19,964 bases of DNA from an uncultured Lachnospiraceae bacterium (GCA_910585655.1 CAJUFW010000028.1:5281-25244), one strand, 5' to 3'; counted from the stretch's first letter, positions 1 through 7,212 are shown. The notes: generated by a model from the letters alone, not told the origin. Made by a program: numbers and translations.

Positions 1-1
1 G

Positions 2-547
2 CCGGATCTGATTCTGCTGGACATTATGCTGCCGGACGAGGACGGACTGGAAATCGTCAGACGGCTCCGTTCTACGCCGGAAACCAGAAAAATTCCAATC
101 ATTTTAGTGACTGCGAAGGATTCGGAGATTGATAAGGTAAAGGGACTGGATATCGGCGCGGACGACTATATGACAAAGCCGTTTGGAATTATGGAGCTGA
201 TTTCCAGAGTAAAGGCGTTGCTGCGGCGCAGCCAGGAGACAGGAGAGGAAGTACGTCTGCAGGTAGGGGAAATTGTATTGGATGAAGAGCGGCACAGCGT
301 ATCGGTAGGAGAAGTTCTCTGCGAGTTAACCTACAAGGAGTATGAGCTATTGAAGTTTTTCATGATCAACGAAGGAATTGTTCTGCGGCGGGATGTGATT
401 ATGGATCGAGTGTGGGGGACGGATTTTGAAGGGGAATCCCGTACTCTGGATATGCACATTAAAACGCTTAGGCAAAAGCTCCGGGAAGCGGGAAGCCTGA
501 TTAAGACAGTACGAAACGTCGGCTACCAGTTGGAAAAGAGAGTTTAA
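2..547 (+). CDS. Two-component response regulator, OmpR/PhoB type (5' end outside window)
   Basis: Cytoplasmic DNA-binding regulator of a two-component pair. The reading frame is already open at base 2, so the N-terminus is missing; an ATG at base 26 is internal. The visible receiver half contains LLDIMLPDEDG, whose Asp (bases 20-22) is the phosphoacceptor, followed by the conserved Thr of VTAKD and the Lys of TKPFG. A short linker leads to an OmpR-type winged-helix domain, with ELTYKEYELL and a recognition-helix region around RTLDMHIKTLRQKL, ending in VRNVGYQLE. The kinase gene starts 31 bases downstream on the same strand, so the two are almost certainly one operon and cognate partners. The family assignment is firm. 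Which stimulus or regulon it serves (PhoP-like, envelope stress, other) cannot be read from this fragment. Confidence 0.95.
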   Translation, partial: PDLILLDIMLPDEDGLEIVRRLRSTPETRKIPIILVTAKDSEIDKVKGLDIGADDYMTKPFGIMELISRVKALLRRSQETGEEVRLQVGEIVLDEERHSVSVGEVLCELTYKEYELLKFFMINEGIVLRRDVIMDRVWGTDFEGESRTLDMHIKTLRQKLREAGSLIKTVRNVGYQLEKRV

Positions 548-578
548 CCGGCGAATAGAGCAGGGAGTTTTCGGTAAG

Positions 579-1934
579 ATGAAGAAAAAAATCAACATCC
601 AATTTTTATTGATAGCATTTTTGGCGATTGCGGCAACCTGGGTGTTTGCCGCAGTTGTATTTTATGAGGTCGTCTGTCGGGAAATCATGGACGATTTAAA
701 AGGCTATGCGAAGCTGCTGGCGGCAACTCGTGTGCTGGAGCAGATGGAGGAGGGGGACTCTTCCGTAAAAGCGGAAGGCTTACGGATTAGTCTGATTAAG
801 GCGGACGGCTCGGTACTGTTTGACAGCAATGTGGATATTGGGGGAATGGAAAATCACCGAAACCGTCCGGAGGTAGCGAAAGCGCTGGAAGAGGGCGCAG
901 GAGAGGTGATTCGTCAGTCGCCGACCTTGGGGAAAAGTACGTTTTATTATGCCGTGCGGACGGAGCAGGGGGATGTATTGCGGCTGGCAAAGGAGAGTAG
1001 CAGTATTTTTACAATCTTTACCAGCACCATCCCAGTCATCATCGTTATCGCGGCATTGCTGTTCGGGCTTTGTATGGTGCTGGCGCATTATCTGACACGT
1101 TCTCTGGTAGCTCCGATTGAGCGGATGGCAGATCGGATCGATGACATTCCGCAGGAGGAATTTTATCGGGAACTATCCCCGGTAATGGAAACGATCCGAC
1201 GGCAGCATGAGGAGATTTTAAAAAATGCCCGAACAAGACAGGAGTTTACGGCAAATGTATCACATGAATTGAAAACGCCGCTGACGGCGATTTCCGGCTA
1301 TTCGGAATTGATTGAAACCGGAATGACCGACGAGGAAACGACGATTCGTTTCGCAGGGGAGATTCATCATAGTTCCAGACGTCTTCTGACCCTAATCAAC
1401 GATATTATCCGGCTGTCGGAGTTAGATACCGCGGAGGAAGAGCCGATGGAGGAAGTGGATTTGCTGGTGCTGGCACAAAGCTGTGTGGATATGCTTCAAA
1501 TCAGCGCCAAAAAGCATCAGGTAACGTTGGAGCTGGCAGGAGAGCCGACGTTGATCCGAGCCAATAAGGGAATGATAGAAGAGGTCGTTTATAACCTTTG
1601 TGACAATGCCATCCGCTACAACCGGGCTGGTGGGCGCGTCTGGGTAGAGACCAGAACTGTCCGGCGTGAGACAAGCGGTCAGGGGCAGAAAAGTCTGGCG
1701 GCGCTGACGGTACGGGATACCGGGATTGGGATTCCGGCGGAACATCAGGAACGGATTTTTGAGCGGTTTTATCGGGTGGATAAAAGCCGATCCAAATCTA
1801 CAGGGGGAACCGGGCTGGGGCTGGCGATTGTCAAGCATATTGCGGCGCTGCACGATGCGGCGCTGGAGCTAGAGAGCGAAGAAGGCGTTGGGACGGAAAT
1901 CAGGCTTCTTCTGCCACTACCAGGAGGGAGGTAA
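579..1934 (+). CDS. Membrane sensor histidine kinase, PhoR/ResE-like
   Basis: Sensor kinase partner of the upstream regulator. The 451 residues read as a first membrane segment (about 8-32), an extracytoplasmic sensing region of roughly 110 residues (about 33-145), a second membrane segment (about 148-171), a HAMP-like linker (about 172-215), and a HisKA domain with the phosphorylatable His229 in NVSHELKTPL. The HATPase domain follows, with N box NLCDNAIRYN (339-348), G1 box RDTGIGIP (379-386) and G2 box GGTGLGLAIVKH (409-420). All catalytic boxes are intact. The ATG is preceded by AGGGAG at 11 bases spacing. The extracytoplasmic part (LRISLIKADGSVLFDSN, then TLGKSTFYYAVR) resembles the PhoR-type sensor fold, but the ligand is unknown. 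The last 35 bases overlap the 3' end of the convergent decarboxylase gene. Confidence 0.95.
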   Translation: MKKKINIQFLLIAFLAIAATWVFAAVVFYEVVCREIMDDLKGYAKLLAATRVLEQMEEGDSSVKAEGLRISLIKADGSVLFDSNVDIGGMENHRNRPEVAKALEEGAGEVIRQSPTLGKSTFYYAVRTEQGDVLRLAKESSSIFTIFTSTIPVIIVIAALLFGLCMVLAHYLTRSLVAPIERMADRIDDIPQEEFYRELSPVMETIRRQHEEILKNARTRQEFTANVSHELKTPLTAISGYSELIETGMTDEETTIRFAGEIHHSSRRLLTLINDIIRLSELDTAEEEPMEEVDLLVLAQSCVDMLQISAKKHQVTLELAGEPTLIRANKGMIEEVVYNLCDNAIRYNRAGGRVWVETRTVRRETSGQGQKSLAALTVRDTGIGIPAEHQERIFERFYRVDKSRSKSTGGTGLGLAIVKHIAALHDAALELESEEGVGTEIRLLLPLPGGR

Positions 1935-3372
1935 TCCCATAATAACGGCACAATGCCAGATGCTCTTCTGTGATCCGTTCCCCGCTGACAACAATCGGGA
2001 TAGCAGGCGGGCAGGAGACAACCGGAGCGGCGCAGACCCGTCCGGAAGCCTTTTGGAGAGGAACAAGCTCGCCGGGGGAAAAGATGGCTTCCCGGATAGA
2101 AAGAGCCTGTTTTGCGGTAGAGGCAAGAAAAGAAGGGGCAGTAGCAGTAGTATCAGTATCAACATCAGATAGAACAGGTTTTATAAAGCTTGGCAACTCT
2201 AAAGTTTCTAATTTTTTCCAGTCTTCATTGCTGTTTGCCGGCGTCACCATCAGCACGACGTAATCATGGTCTGCATATTCGCATTCTATTTGCCGGCGGC
2301 GTAAATGATCCGCCAGATCCTCTCCACTGCAGCCAAAGGCAGCAGCATCAAAGACTATCCGCAGCGGATCGGCATCCCGGAAAAAGAAGCCGCGTTGAAG
2401 CAATCTCCGGCAGACGGTTTCTTTTTGGGAGACGCATTGTGTCAGACGGCTTTGATAGGACTGCGCCGGATTCGCTTCTGCCAGATACGCATTACACCAA
2501 TCCAGGGATTGCAGTAGAAGATAGGACGGGCTGGTAGAGCCGAACAAAGACAACGCCATACGGGCGTTTTTTTCATAAGGATAGAGTGTGTTTTTACTGA
2601 TATGCAGATAAGCGCAGCCGGTCAGCGCAGGGAGAGTTTTATGAGCGGAATCGCAGCACATATCCGCGCCTAAATCCAGCGGGTGGCGGGAGGGGGAAAG
2701 GAAGCGGAGATAGGCGCCGTGGGCATTGTCCACCAGAAGCGGTATACCGAAGCGATGGCAGACAGACGAAAGGGCGGCAATATCCTGAAGCCCGCCCAGA
2801 TAATCCGGGGAAGTAAGAAATACGGCAAAAGGACGTTCCTCCTTCGGCGAAAGAGAGAACGTTTCTAGCATGCGCTGCAAAGTATCTGCGGATACCGGGC
2901 AAGAGCAAAGAGAGTGGTGCTGCGTTTCTTCTTCCGGATAAAGCCAGAGAACCTCCAGGTCTAACAGCGCGCAGGCATAGAGAAAAGTTTTATGAGCGTT
3001 CCGCGCTGCGATAATCCGGCGGCGGGGAGCAGTAATCGGTCTGGTGATTGCAGAGCGGATGTCTGATTGTACGGCGTACTGCATAGCCAAAAAAAGCATG
3101 GCCCGAATACAAAGCGAGGAACCTTCTGTAGAATAAAAGGTATGACGGCTTCCGAACAGAGAGGAAGCGTTTTGCTCGCTTTTTAAAATGATGCCTTCTG
3201 CATGATAGAGATCGTCCGCGCCTTCGATTTCTGTAATGTCCCGCGCAAAAAGGGAGACAGGAGCGTTTTGACTGGCGTTTGCCGGATCTGTTCCTTTATG
3301 CCCTGGCATATGAAAACGGGAAACGGGTTGTTTGAGATAATTGTCTATAAAATCACAGATTGGCGTATCCAT
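1900..3372 (-). CDS. PLP-dependent Orn/Lys/Arg decarboxylase family protein
   Basis: Fold-type I PLP enzyme of the Orn/Lys/Arg decarboxylase family, short form as in Bacillus YaaO. It probably decarboxylates a basic amino acid to a diamine; the substrate is not resolvable by eye. Visible family landmarks are FHMPGHKGTDP near residue 20, DITEIEGADDLYHAEG (45-60), the cofactor residues VDNAHGAY (Asp215, His218) and the Schiff-base Lys245 in DSAHKTLPALTG. A smaller C-terminal domain ends with a typical YYGITSLLV segment. I place the start at 3372, giving 490 residues, because the promoter -10 (3451-3456) puts transcription start near 3444, which rules out the in-frame ATG at 3462. GAAAGGA lies about 13 bases before the chosen ATG, a rather long spacing. 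It stands alone, with no antiporter next to it. Confidence 0.88.
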   Translation of the reverse strand: MDTPICDFIDNYLKQPVSRFHMPGHKGTDPANASQNAPVSLFARDITEIEGADDLYHAEGIILKSEQNASSLFGSRHTFYSTEGSSLCIRAMLFLAMQYAVQSDIRSAITRPITAPRRRIIAARNAHKTFLYACALLDLEVLWLYPEEETQHHSLCSCPVSADTLQRMLETFSLSPKEERPFAVFLTSPDYLGGLQDIAALSSVCHRFGIPLLVDNAHGAYLRFLSPSRHPLDLGADMCCDSAHKTLPALTGCAYLHISKNTLYPYEKNARMALSLFGSTSPSYLLLQSLDWCNAYLAEANPAQSYQSRLTQCVSQKETVCRRLLQRGFFFRDADPLRIVFDAAAFGCSGEDLADHLRRRQIECEYADHDYVVLMVTPANSNEDWKKLETLELPSFIKPVLSDVDTDTTATAPSFLASTAKQALSIREAIFSPGELVPLQKASGRVCAAPVVSCPPAIPIVVSGERITEEHLALCRYYGITSLLVVAEEA

Positions 3373-3450
3373 AGCAGTTTCGTAATCCTTTCTTAGTTCT
3401 ATTATGTGTGTTGATTCTTTTTCTATTGTTTTTTTGATTCTTATGTTCTT

Positions 3451-3479
3451 ATTATAACGCAAAACACAGGATATGGCTA
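3451..3479 (-). promoter_or_regulatory. Sigma-A-type promoter of the decarboxylase gene
   Basis: Read on the minus strand, TAGCCA (3474-3479) and TATAAT (3451-3456) are separated by 17 bases. The -10 is a perfect consensus and the -35 matches at 4 of 6. The start of transcription would be near 3444, leaving about 70 bases of leader before the ATG at 3372. Confidence 0.7.
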
Positions 3480-3528
3480 TCCGTCACAAAAATTGCCCAT
3501 AAAAAAATCGGGATTTTGCAGTCAGCGC

Positions 3529-3589
3529 AAAGACCGGTTCTTTATCACAAGAATTGGTTCTTCCTTTCTACCCTAAAAGTTCGTATAAT
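3529..3589 (+). promoter_or_regulatory. Carboxylesterase promoter region with two similar inverted repeats
   Basis: A perfect -10, TATAAT, lies at 3584-3589, but no good -35 sits 16-18 bases upstream (TTCCTT at 3561-3566 is poor). Just upstream are two similar partial dyads, AAAGACCGGTTCTTT (3529-3543) and AAGAATTGGTTCTT (3549-3562). They share GGTTCTT exactly 20 bases apart, about two helical turns. A consensus -10 with a poor -35 and tandem boxes suggests activator-dependent or repressed transcription. This is an inference. Confidence 0.5.
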
Positions 3590-3642
3590 ATCCCTATACA
3601 AGAAACGAAAATACGTTTTCAAGGAAAGGGGATTACAAAAGC

Positions 3643-5157
3643 ATGGAAAAAAAATTATATCCGGAAATTGATCGTATCGTTCGGACGGAAAGTGGTCTGG
3701 TAGAAGGAGTGGCGGGGAATGTTCCGCAGTATACGGTATTTAAGGGGATTCCATATGCGGCGCCGCCGGTAGGGGATCTGCGCTGGCAGGAACCGCAGCC
3801 GGTAGAGGCTTGGGAGGGCGTACGGGATGCGTCTCGTTTTGGTCCGATAGCGCCGCAGCAGCGTCATTTTATGGGATCGCTTTATGCGAATGAGTTTTTC
3901 CGTTGTTCGGAGGCGCAGAGTGAGGATTGTCTGTACTTAAATATCTGGACGCCGACTGTAACCAGAGACGAAAAGCTTCCGGTGCTGTTCTGGATTCATG
4001 GAGGCGGTTTGACGGGCGGCTACGGAACGGAGCCGGAGTTTGACGGAGAGGCGTTTTGCCGCCAAAACGTGATTTTGGTGACGTTCAATTATCGTCTGGG
4101 CTTTTTCGGGTTTTATGCCAATCCGGAGCTTTCTAAGGAAAGCTCGCATGGTGTTTCCGGAAACTATGGGCATTTGGATCAGATTGCAGCTCTAAAATGG
4201 GTTCGCCGGAACATTGCTGCTTTTGGCGGAGATCCGGATCGAATTACGATTTTCGGGCAGTCTGCAGGGGCAGGAAGCGTGCAGACGCTGCTTCATTCTC
4301 CGTTGACAAAGGGGGATATTGCAGGGATTATTATTATGAGTTCGGCTACGATTGACAAGCTTAACGCCATCATGCGTGGAGAGCCTTTGGCAGAAAAGGA
4401 GCAGCAGGGTCTGGCATTTATGGAAGAGGCAGGCTGCAAGAGCATTGCCGAGCTGCGGGAAAAGAGCTATGAGGAGCTTCGCGAGGTAGGCGGGACAGGC
4501 TTTATGGGAAAATATCGGTTTGGCACGGTAAAGGATGGCTATGTGGTCGAACAGTCTCCGTCGGACGGTTATTTTTCCGGCGACTATCCGGATATCCCAA
4601 TGATGGTAGGAAATACTGCCGGAGAGAGTGGGATGGCGTTTGGTATAGCAAATGATGTAAAAGCCTGGAAAGAAGAGCAGAAAAAGGGATATGGAAGCTA
4701 CGCGGATCGGTTTCTGGAGCTGGCGGCTGTAGAAAAGCCGGAGGATATCGGTCGGGTGATCAAGGGCATCCATCAGATGATGATCAAAAACCGGGCGTTG
4801 GCAGAGCTTCGTGTTCGTACCGGAAAGTCGCCTGCGTATTTGTATTTGTTTGACCATGACCTGCCGGGAAATGACGATGGATCTTTCCATTCTTCGGAAC
4901 TATGGTATGTATTTGGGACGGTTTACCGCTGTTGGAGACCGATGACTGGTGTGGATTATGATATTTCCGATAAGATGGTGCAATATTGGGCGAACTTTGC
5001 CAAGACCGGAAATCCAAATGGAGAGGGATTGCCAAGCTGGGAAGCGTTTACCAAAGAAAACCGCGTCAATATGGTGCTGGGGAAAGAAATGGGCTGTAAG
5101 CCGATTGTTGAGACGCCGTTGCAGGAGGTTACGTTGCAGGCGATTTTAGGAGAATAG
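3643..5157 (+). CDS. Carboxylesterase type B (para-nitrobenzyl esterase family)
   Basis: Alpha/beta hydrolase that cleaves carboxylic esters; 504 residues, normal for the family, with no signal peptide, so cytoplasmic. Landmarks in order: FKGIPYAAPPVGDLRW (33-48), SEDCLYLNIWTP (93-104), the oxyanion-hole motif WIHGGGLTGGYG (117-128), NYRLGFFGF (149-157), GNYGHLDQIAALKWV (173-187), the nucleophile Ser207 in FGQSAGAGS, the acidic residue Glu328 in NTAGESG, the catalytic His416 in GSFHSSELWYVFG, and GNPNGEGLPSW near the end. The triad Ser-Glu-His is complete. The ATG is preceded by GGAAAGGGG with about 11 bases spacing. It is monocistronic: own promoter, then a strong terminator three bases after the stop. 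The natural substrate is unknown; neighbours give no hint. Confidence 0.95.
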   Translation: MEKKLYPEIDRIVRTESGLVEGVAGNVPQYTVFKGIPYAAPPVGDLRWQEPQPVEAWEGVRDASRFGPIAPQQRHFMGSLYANEFFRCSEAQSEDCLYLNIWTPTVTRDEKLPVLFWIHGGGLTGGYGTEPEFDGEAFCRQNVILVTFNYRLGFFGFYANPELSKESSHGVSGNYGHLDQIAALKWVRRNIAAFGGDPDRITIFGQSAGAGSVQTLLHSPLTKGDIAGIIIMSSATIDKLNAIMRGEPLAEKEQQGLAFMEEAGCKSIAELREKSYEELREVGGTGFMGKYRFGTVKDGYVVEQSPSDGYFSGDYPDIPMMVGNTAGESGMAFGIANDVKAWKEEQKKGYGSYADRFLELAAVEKPEDIGRVIKGIHQMMIKNRALAELRVRTGKSPAYLYLFDHDLPGNDDGSFHSSELWYVFGTVYRCWRPMTGVDYDISDKMVQYWANFAKTGNPNGEGLPSWEAFTKENRVNMVLGKEMGCKPIVETPLQEVTLQAILGE

Positions 5158-5160
5158 ATA

Positions 5161-5212
5161 GAACAGCCAGGCAGATGCTCTAAAAAGCTTCTCTGCCCGG
5201 CTGTTCTTTTTT
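5161..5212 (+). terminator. Rho-independent terminator of the carboxylesterase gene
   Basis: Two 15-base arms, 5161-5175 and 5192-5206, pair with a single A/C mismatch around a 16-base loop. They are followed by six T at 5207-5212. The mismatch becomes a U-G wobble in RNA from the other strand, so the hairpin could also work for the convergent scfB transcript, although no U tract follows it there. Confidence 0.9.
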
Positions 5213-5213
5213 A

Positions 5214-5248
5214 TATGATAGGAAAGTTCTCCAAACTTCCCTATCATA
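5214..5248. repeat. Inverted repeat (15-base arms, 5-base loop) between convergent genes
   Basis: Arms at 5214-5228 and 5234-5248 enclose CTCCA. In plus-strand RNA one A/C mismatch occurs (5223/5239); in minus-strand RNA the same position is a U-G wobble, so the hairpin is fully paired only in the transcript of the SCIFF maturase gene. No U tract follows it on either strand, which argues for a 3'-end stabiliser or a transcription roadblock rather than a classic terminator. Confidence 0.75.
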
Positions 5249-5249
5249 C

Positions 5250-5265
5250 AAAAAGCCCTCCGGGC
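5250..5265 (-). terminator. Short terminator after the SCIFF maturase gene
   Basis: On the minus strand, GCCC-GGA-GGGC (5265-5255) is followed by five T (5254-5250). The stem is only four G/C pairs, but it lies directly after a larger folded element (5264-5331) and shares two bases with that element's outer stem, so the two folds may compete. Confidence 0.6.
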
Positions 5266-5331
5266 AGGATCGCACTGCGGCGGAGCAGTAACATGTCGCT
5301 AAAGCGACCCACCGCAGGCGGAGAATCCTGC
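5264..5331 (-). repeat. Folded repeat-like element with three nested stems, covering the 3' end of scfB
   Basis: Three nested pairings are visible. The outer stem is GCAGGAT/ATCCTGC (5264-5270 with 5325-5331). The middle stem pairs 5275-5283 with 5309-5317: nine pairs, one of them U-G only in minus-strand RNA. The inner hairpin is GTCGC/GCGAC (5295-5299 with 5304-5308). The stop codon of the maturase gene (5299-5301) lies in the inner hairpin. The compact nested layout resembles dispersed palindromic elements found between genes in Lachnospiraceae; copy number cannot be tested here. Confidence 0.65.
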
Positions 5332-6765
5332 TTCTAATCCCAAAGCCACCTGCACCATAACGGCGCATTCCATCCGTTTGCGGAACAGACGGCAGCCATA
5401 ATCATAAATACCCTGGACAGTTCCGGAAGCATGATAGGCATTGGCGGCACAGCCTCCGGCGCAATAAAGCTGCGCCCAACAGTCTTTACACTCTGGGCGG
5501 CTGTAGGCGTTGCAGCTTCGGAATTCGTCCTGGACGGCAAGATTGGTAACGCCATCCCAGATATTGCCGAGACTGTAGCGAGGATCGCCTACAAACTGAT
5601 GGCATGGAAACAGCTCGCCCGATGGGGTGACAGCCATGTATTCGTTTCCGGATCCGCAGCCGGAAACTCGTTTGTAAATACAAGGACCATGCTTTAAATC
5701 CAGAATATAGTGATAAAAAGTAAAGCCCCGATCTTCTTTTTGACGTTGGATCATCTCTTTGGCAAGCAGCTCATATTGAGCAAAGAGTATCGGAAGATCC
5801 TCTTCGGTCAGCGCCTGCGGTTCAGAAGGAGAGCAGACGACGGGTTCCATGCTTAGTTCACGGAACCCCAAATCTGCCATATGCAGAATATCCTTTGTAA
5901 AATCCGTATTATAATGGGTAAAGGTTCCTCGCATATAATAGCTTTTATTACCAGTCGGATTTTCCTGATCGCTGCATCGGCGGCGAACCAGCTCCTGAAA
6001 TTTTGGCACAATCTTATCATAGCTGCCCTGACCGCTATGAGTGACACGAAAGCGGTCATGAACTTCTTTGCGTCCGTCCAGAGAAAGAACAACGTTGTGC
6101 ATTTCCCGGTTGGCAAATTCGATTACCTCATCATCTAAGCAAACTCCGTTTGTAGTGAGAGTAAAGCGGAATTTTTTATGGTGAATCGGCTCCTGGGAAC
6201 GGGCATAGGCTACCAGTTGCTTGACGACCTGCCAATTCATCAGAGGCTCCCCGCCAAAAAAGTCTACTTCCAGATTGGTGCGTCCTCCTGAATGAGCAAT
6301 TAAAAAATCCAATGCCTGTTTTCCGGTTTCAAAGCTCATTAACTCACGCTCTCCATGATAGTTCCCCTGGCTGGCAAAGCAGTAGCTGCAGTTCAAGTTG
6401 CAGGTATGCGCTACATGCAGACAAAGCGCCTTGATTACCTTGCTGTTGTTTTTATAATCAAGAGCCAGATGCTCGTAGGCATCCGGGGTAAACAACTTTC
6501 CCTCCTGTCGGAGTGTTTCAATGTCCTCCAGGCATTCTTCCAGTTCCTGCTGGCTGACGTCCGGCTTGTCCTGATGTCGCTCTGCCAGAGTAGAGAGAAT
6601 GTAAGCGCGGGCGTCGGAAGCAGCGACCGGAAGCGGTTCTTGTTTGATAATATGTTTTTGGTAAAGGTCAATCATATCATAAGCAACTTCGTCTACCGCA
6701 TGAACAGAGCCGCTGCAGGTATCTAAAACAATATGATAGCCGTTTAAGTGGTATTGATGTACCAT
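5299..6765 (-). CDS. scfB: SCIFF peptide maturase, radical SAM/SPASM protein
   Basis: Radical SAM enzyme that forms Cys thioether cross-links in the SCIFF peptide encoded just upstream, a ranthipeptide pathway. In the 488-residue form starting MVHQYHLNGY, an N-terminal peptide-recognition-like region (1-105) precedes the radical SAM motif CNLNCSYC (Cys122, 126, 129), GGEP (171-174), and a SPASM region with Cys370, 388, 426, 429, 435, 439 and 458 for auxiliary clusters. CAGGCAANAYHASG and YGCRLFRKR are typical of SCIFF maturases. I chose the ATG at 6765 because homologs start with this MVH-YxLNGY segment; AAGGAGG (6780-6786) lies 14 bases upstream, which is long. The final residues, about 478-488, are encoded inside a folded repeat and look like a late addition. 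Confidence 0.93.
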   Translation of the reverse strand: MVHQYHLNGYHIVLDTCSGSVHAVDEVAYDMIDLYQKHIIKQEPLPVAASDARAYILSTLAERHQDKPDVSQQELEECLEDIETLRQEGKLFTPDAYEHLALDYKNNSKVIKALCLHVAHTCNLNCSYCFASQGNYHGERELMSFETGKQALDFLIAHSGGRTNLEVDFFGGEPLMNWQVVKQLVAYARSQEPIHHKKFRFTLTTNGVCLDDEVIEFANREMHNVVLSLDGRKEVHDRFRVTHSGQGSYDKIVPKFQELVRRRCSDQENPTGNKSYYMRGTFTHYNTDFTKDILHMADLGFRELSMEPVVCSPSEPQALTEEDLPILFAQYELLAKEMIQRQKEDRGFTFYHYILDLKHGPCIYKRVSGCGSGNEYMAVTPSGELFPCHQFVGDPRYSLGNIWDGVTNLAVQDEFRSCNAYSRPECKDCWAQLYCAGGCAANAYHASGTVQGIYDYGCRLFRKRMECAVMVQVALGLEAGFSACGGSL

Positions 6766-6829
6766 AATCGCGTTATGTTCCTCCTTAATCAATAAACGCC
6801 CGATTGCCGCAAAAGCTAGGGCGGGCATA

Positions 6830-6868
6830 GAAAAATGGGGCTGCAAGCGAAAGCAGTCCCACTTTTTC
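6830..6868 (-). promoter_or_regulatory. Intercistronic hairpin between scfA and scfB
   Basis: In the 120-base gap, GAAAAA, TGGG and CTGC pair with GCAG, CCCA and TTTTTC around an 8-base loop, interrupted by one bulge and one mismatch. The stem ends in a T5 run on the minus strand but without further T, so it looks like a partial terminator or an RNA processing and stability site. Such a site would give more peptide precursor than maturase from one transcript. Function is inferred from position and shape. Confidence 0.6.
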
Positions 6869-6885
6869 CGTGCGTTTCCTATTGC

Positions 6886-7032
6886 TTACTGCTTGTGGTT
6901 CTCACAAGGCTGGTTTGCTACGCCGCAAGAGGTCTTGCAGGCAGATTGGCAGGAGGTTTGGCACTCGCCGCATCCACCGGTGGTTACGCTCGCCTGCAGG
7001 CTGCGGGTTTCAATGGTTTTGATTCTCTTCAT
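6886..7032 (-). CDS. scfA: SCIFF ranthipeptide precursor (six cysteines in forty-five family)
   Basis: A 48-residue precursor of the SCIFF family, substrate of the radical SAM maturase encoded downstream. The translation starts MKRIKTIETRSLQASVTTGG (leader-like) and continues with GECQTSCQSACKTSCGVANQ. Six cysteines sit at 21, 24, 28, 32, 36 and 43, the exact spacing of the family, and the TSC-SAC-TSC motif is diagnostic. AGGAG (7042-7046) lies nine bases before the ATG. A strong promoter stands about 70 bases upstream, and the maturase gene follows after 120 bases containing a hairpin. SCIFF is nearly universal in Clostridia and its mature role is still unsettled; ranthipeptides have been tied to population-density control in some clostridia. 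The identification rests on direct translation and is firm. Confidence 0.96.
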   Translation of the reverse strand: MKRIKTIETRSLQASVTTGGCGECQTSCQSACKTSCGVANQPCENHKQ

Positions 7033-7108
7033 TTTGGAAATCTCCTGTTCGTTTTATTTTTGTTTTGGAATAGTAAGAAGGCTGTTGAAACGCCTTTCTA
7101 TATGGAGA

Positions 7109-7137
7109 AGTATAGATCAGCGAAGAGGTGTTGTCAA
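7109..7137 (-). promoter_or_regulatory. Strong sigma-A promoter of scfA-scfB
   Basis: On the minus strand, TTGACA (7132-7137) and TATACT (7109-7114) are separated by exactly 17 bases. The -35 is perfect and the -10 matches 5 of 6. The start should be near 7102. It is divergent from the restriction-modification promoter, with under 50 bases between the two -35 boxes. Confidence 0.88.
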
Positions 7138-7184
7138 GTAGATGTTTAGCATCTGAACCGGTGCATGATTTATTGAGATAAAAC

Positions 7185-7212
7185 TTGAATATCCTGATTT
7201 CTATGATATAAT
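7185..7212 (+). promoter_or_regulatory. Promoter of the restriction-modification operon
   Basis: TTGAAT (7185-7190) and TATAAT (7207-7212) are 16 bases apart, and TG one base before the -10 gives an extended -10. The start should be near 7219, about 50 bases before the methyltransferase ATG. The surrounding sequence is strongly AT-rich, unlike the scfA side. Confidence 0.75.

Noticed and set aside
1422..1853. 143-codon minus-strand frame inside the histidine kinase gene
   Set aside because: It lies opposite the conserved HisKA and HATPase region. Its product has no domain signature and there is no ribosome site.
3460..3462. ATG at 3462 as the decarboxylase start
   Set aside because: It lies upstream of the -10 at 3451-3456 on the minus strand, and the extra 30 residues are Lys/Glu-rich without family similarity.
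4192..4890. Long open frame of 232 codons on the minus strand inside the carboxylesterase gene
   Set aside because: It is antisense to a complete, well-conserved esterase, has no ribosome site, and its composition has no recognisable protein features. It is a codon-bias shadow.
6844..6846. ATG at 6846 as the SCIFF maturase start
   Set aside because: It falls within the intercistronic hairpin, and the family normally begins at the MVHQYHLNGY segment, which has AAGGAGG upstream.
7140..7154. Small inverted repeat AGATG-TTTAG-CATCT between the divergent scfA and methylase promoters
   Set aside because: Five-base arms in AT-rich DNA are expected by chance; it lies outside both core promoters, so I do not call it an operator.
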